NCBI GenBank assembly: GCA_030592575.1
Contig: JAUVIV010000010.1
Span: forward strand, 1-39,300
Source of the DNA: a bacterium
Lineage (GTDB): Bacteria; Hydrothermota; UBA3073; JACQXS01
DNA: 39,300 nucleotides
Direction: 5' to 3'
This document shows positions 39,200 to 39,300 of this stretch, one piece after another (position 1 is the first letter of the stretch; the number at the start of each line of letters is the position of its first letter). A model generated the notes under the pieces. It was not told the origin of the DNA. It made no database searches and saw nothing but the letters and a program-made list of their open reading frames with translations. Made by a program: the position numbers and the translations under genes.

Positions 39200-39300
39200 A
39201 AATGGTAGACTTATGTCTGCCTATTTCCTGACCTATACCCGATAAAGACATTCCTTTTGCTTTTAGGACAGCAAGTATATCTCGCTCCTCTTTTGTTAAA
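39180..39300 (-). pseudogene. Inverted IS30-family transposase fragment (helix-turn-helix), open at the window edge
   Basis: Read on the minus strand from 39299, this encodes forty residues: LTKEERDILAVLKAKGMSLS followed by GIGQEIGRHKSTIFRELNRN. It is the N-terminal helix-turn-helix of an IS30-type transposase. Its start lies beyond the window, and its continuation is cut at 39180, where it meets the plus-strand fragment head on. Confidence 0.85.

Noticed and set aside
1-39300. tRNA or rRNA genes
   Set aside because: No tRNA T-arm-like or rRNA segments were recognised when reading both strands. A covariance search was not possible here.

Overview
The window is AT-rich (by eye about one third G+C) and reads as bacterial chromosome from a diderm. 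The MlaEFD-type lipid transport genes imply an outer membrane. Five large exported proteins end in the 'YPNPF / GIYF' tail seen in type IX secretion or FlgD-like sorting domains. That mix is typical of FCB-group and WOR-3-like uncultured lineages; this assignment is an inference, since there is no rRNA or tRNA in the window to test it.

Layout. 1-325: non-coding, with a TGTTG pentamer array and a dispersed inverted repeat. 326-6068: housekeeping genes hutI, family-4 uracil-DNA glycosylase, dnaB and mlaE-mlaF-mlaD. 6070-10082: an accessory island with a three-TM membrane protein that has a strong in-frame internal start, a DNA methyltransferase fused to an Mrr-like nuclease, a SIR2-like protein, a 30-codon in-frame deletion relic of the methyltransferase gene, and a cluster of compound hairpin repeats. 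10083-14052: radA and a glycosyltransferase, convergent with leuC-leuD. 14226-19473: an acyl-CoA mutase split into a large subunit and a B12-binding subunit, with a 14-blade YVTN beta-propeller gene between them, then a metallo-hydrolase. The large subunit carries the Phe/Gln pair of isobutyryl-CoA mutase, not the Tyr/Arg pair of methylmalonyl-CoA mutase. 19547-23064: a small protein made of homing-endonuclease-associated repeats, two nitroreductases and an acyl-CoA synthetase. 23067-24543: a compact cassette in which an S23-type four-helix-bundle gene and a Ymh/HEPN-like gene sit between arrays of 8-bp repeats in inverted orientation. 24666-38352: an exported-protein region with a transglutaminase-like protein, a subtilase, two tandem papain-family proteases, an orphan ABC ATPase and a giant papain-family protease with PKD and discoidin domains. 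38565-39300: non-coding sequence, then a folded-back fragment of an IS30-family element.

Two modes of translation start are visible. Several housekeeping genes have a TTGACA-type promoter whose -10 box ends 7-8 bases before the ATG, so their mRNAs would be leaderless. The exported proteases instead have near-perfect AGGAGGTG Shine-Dalgarno sites, and two of them also have long 5' leaders with a second, unused SD-like site.

The most unusual items are the octamer-repeat cassette (S23 plus HEPN-like gene), the methyltransferase-nuclease/SIR2 island with its mini-ORF relic, palindromic or duplicated insertions inside radA and hutI coding sequence, the shared undescribed domain in the proteases, and an 11-bp direct-repeat operator at the promoter of the giant protease.
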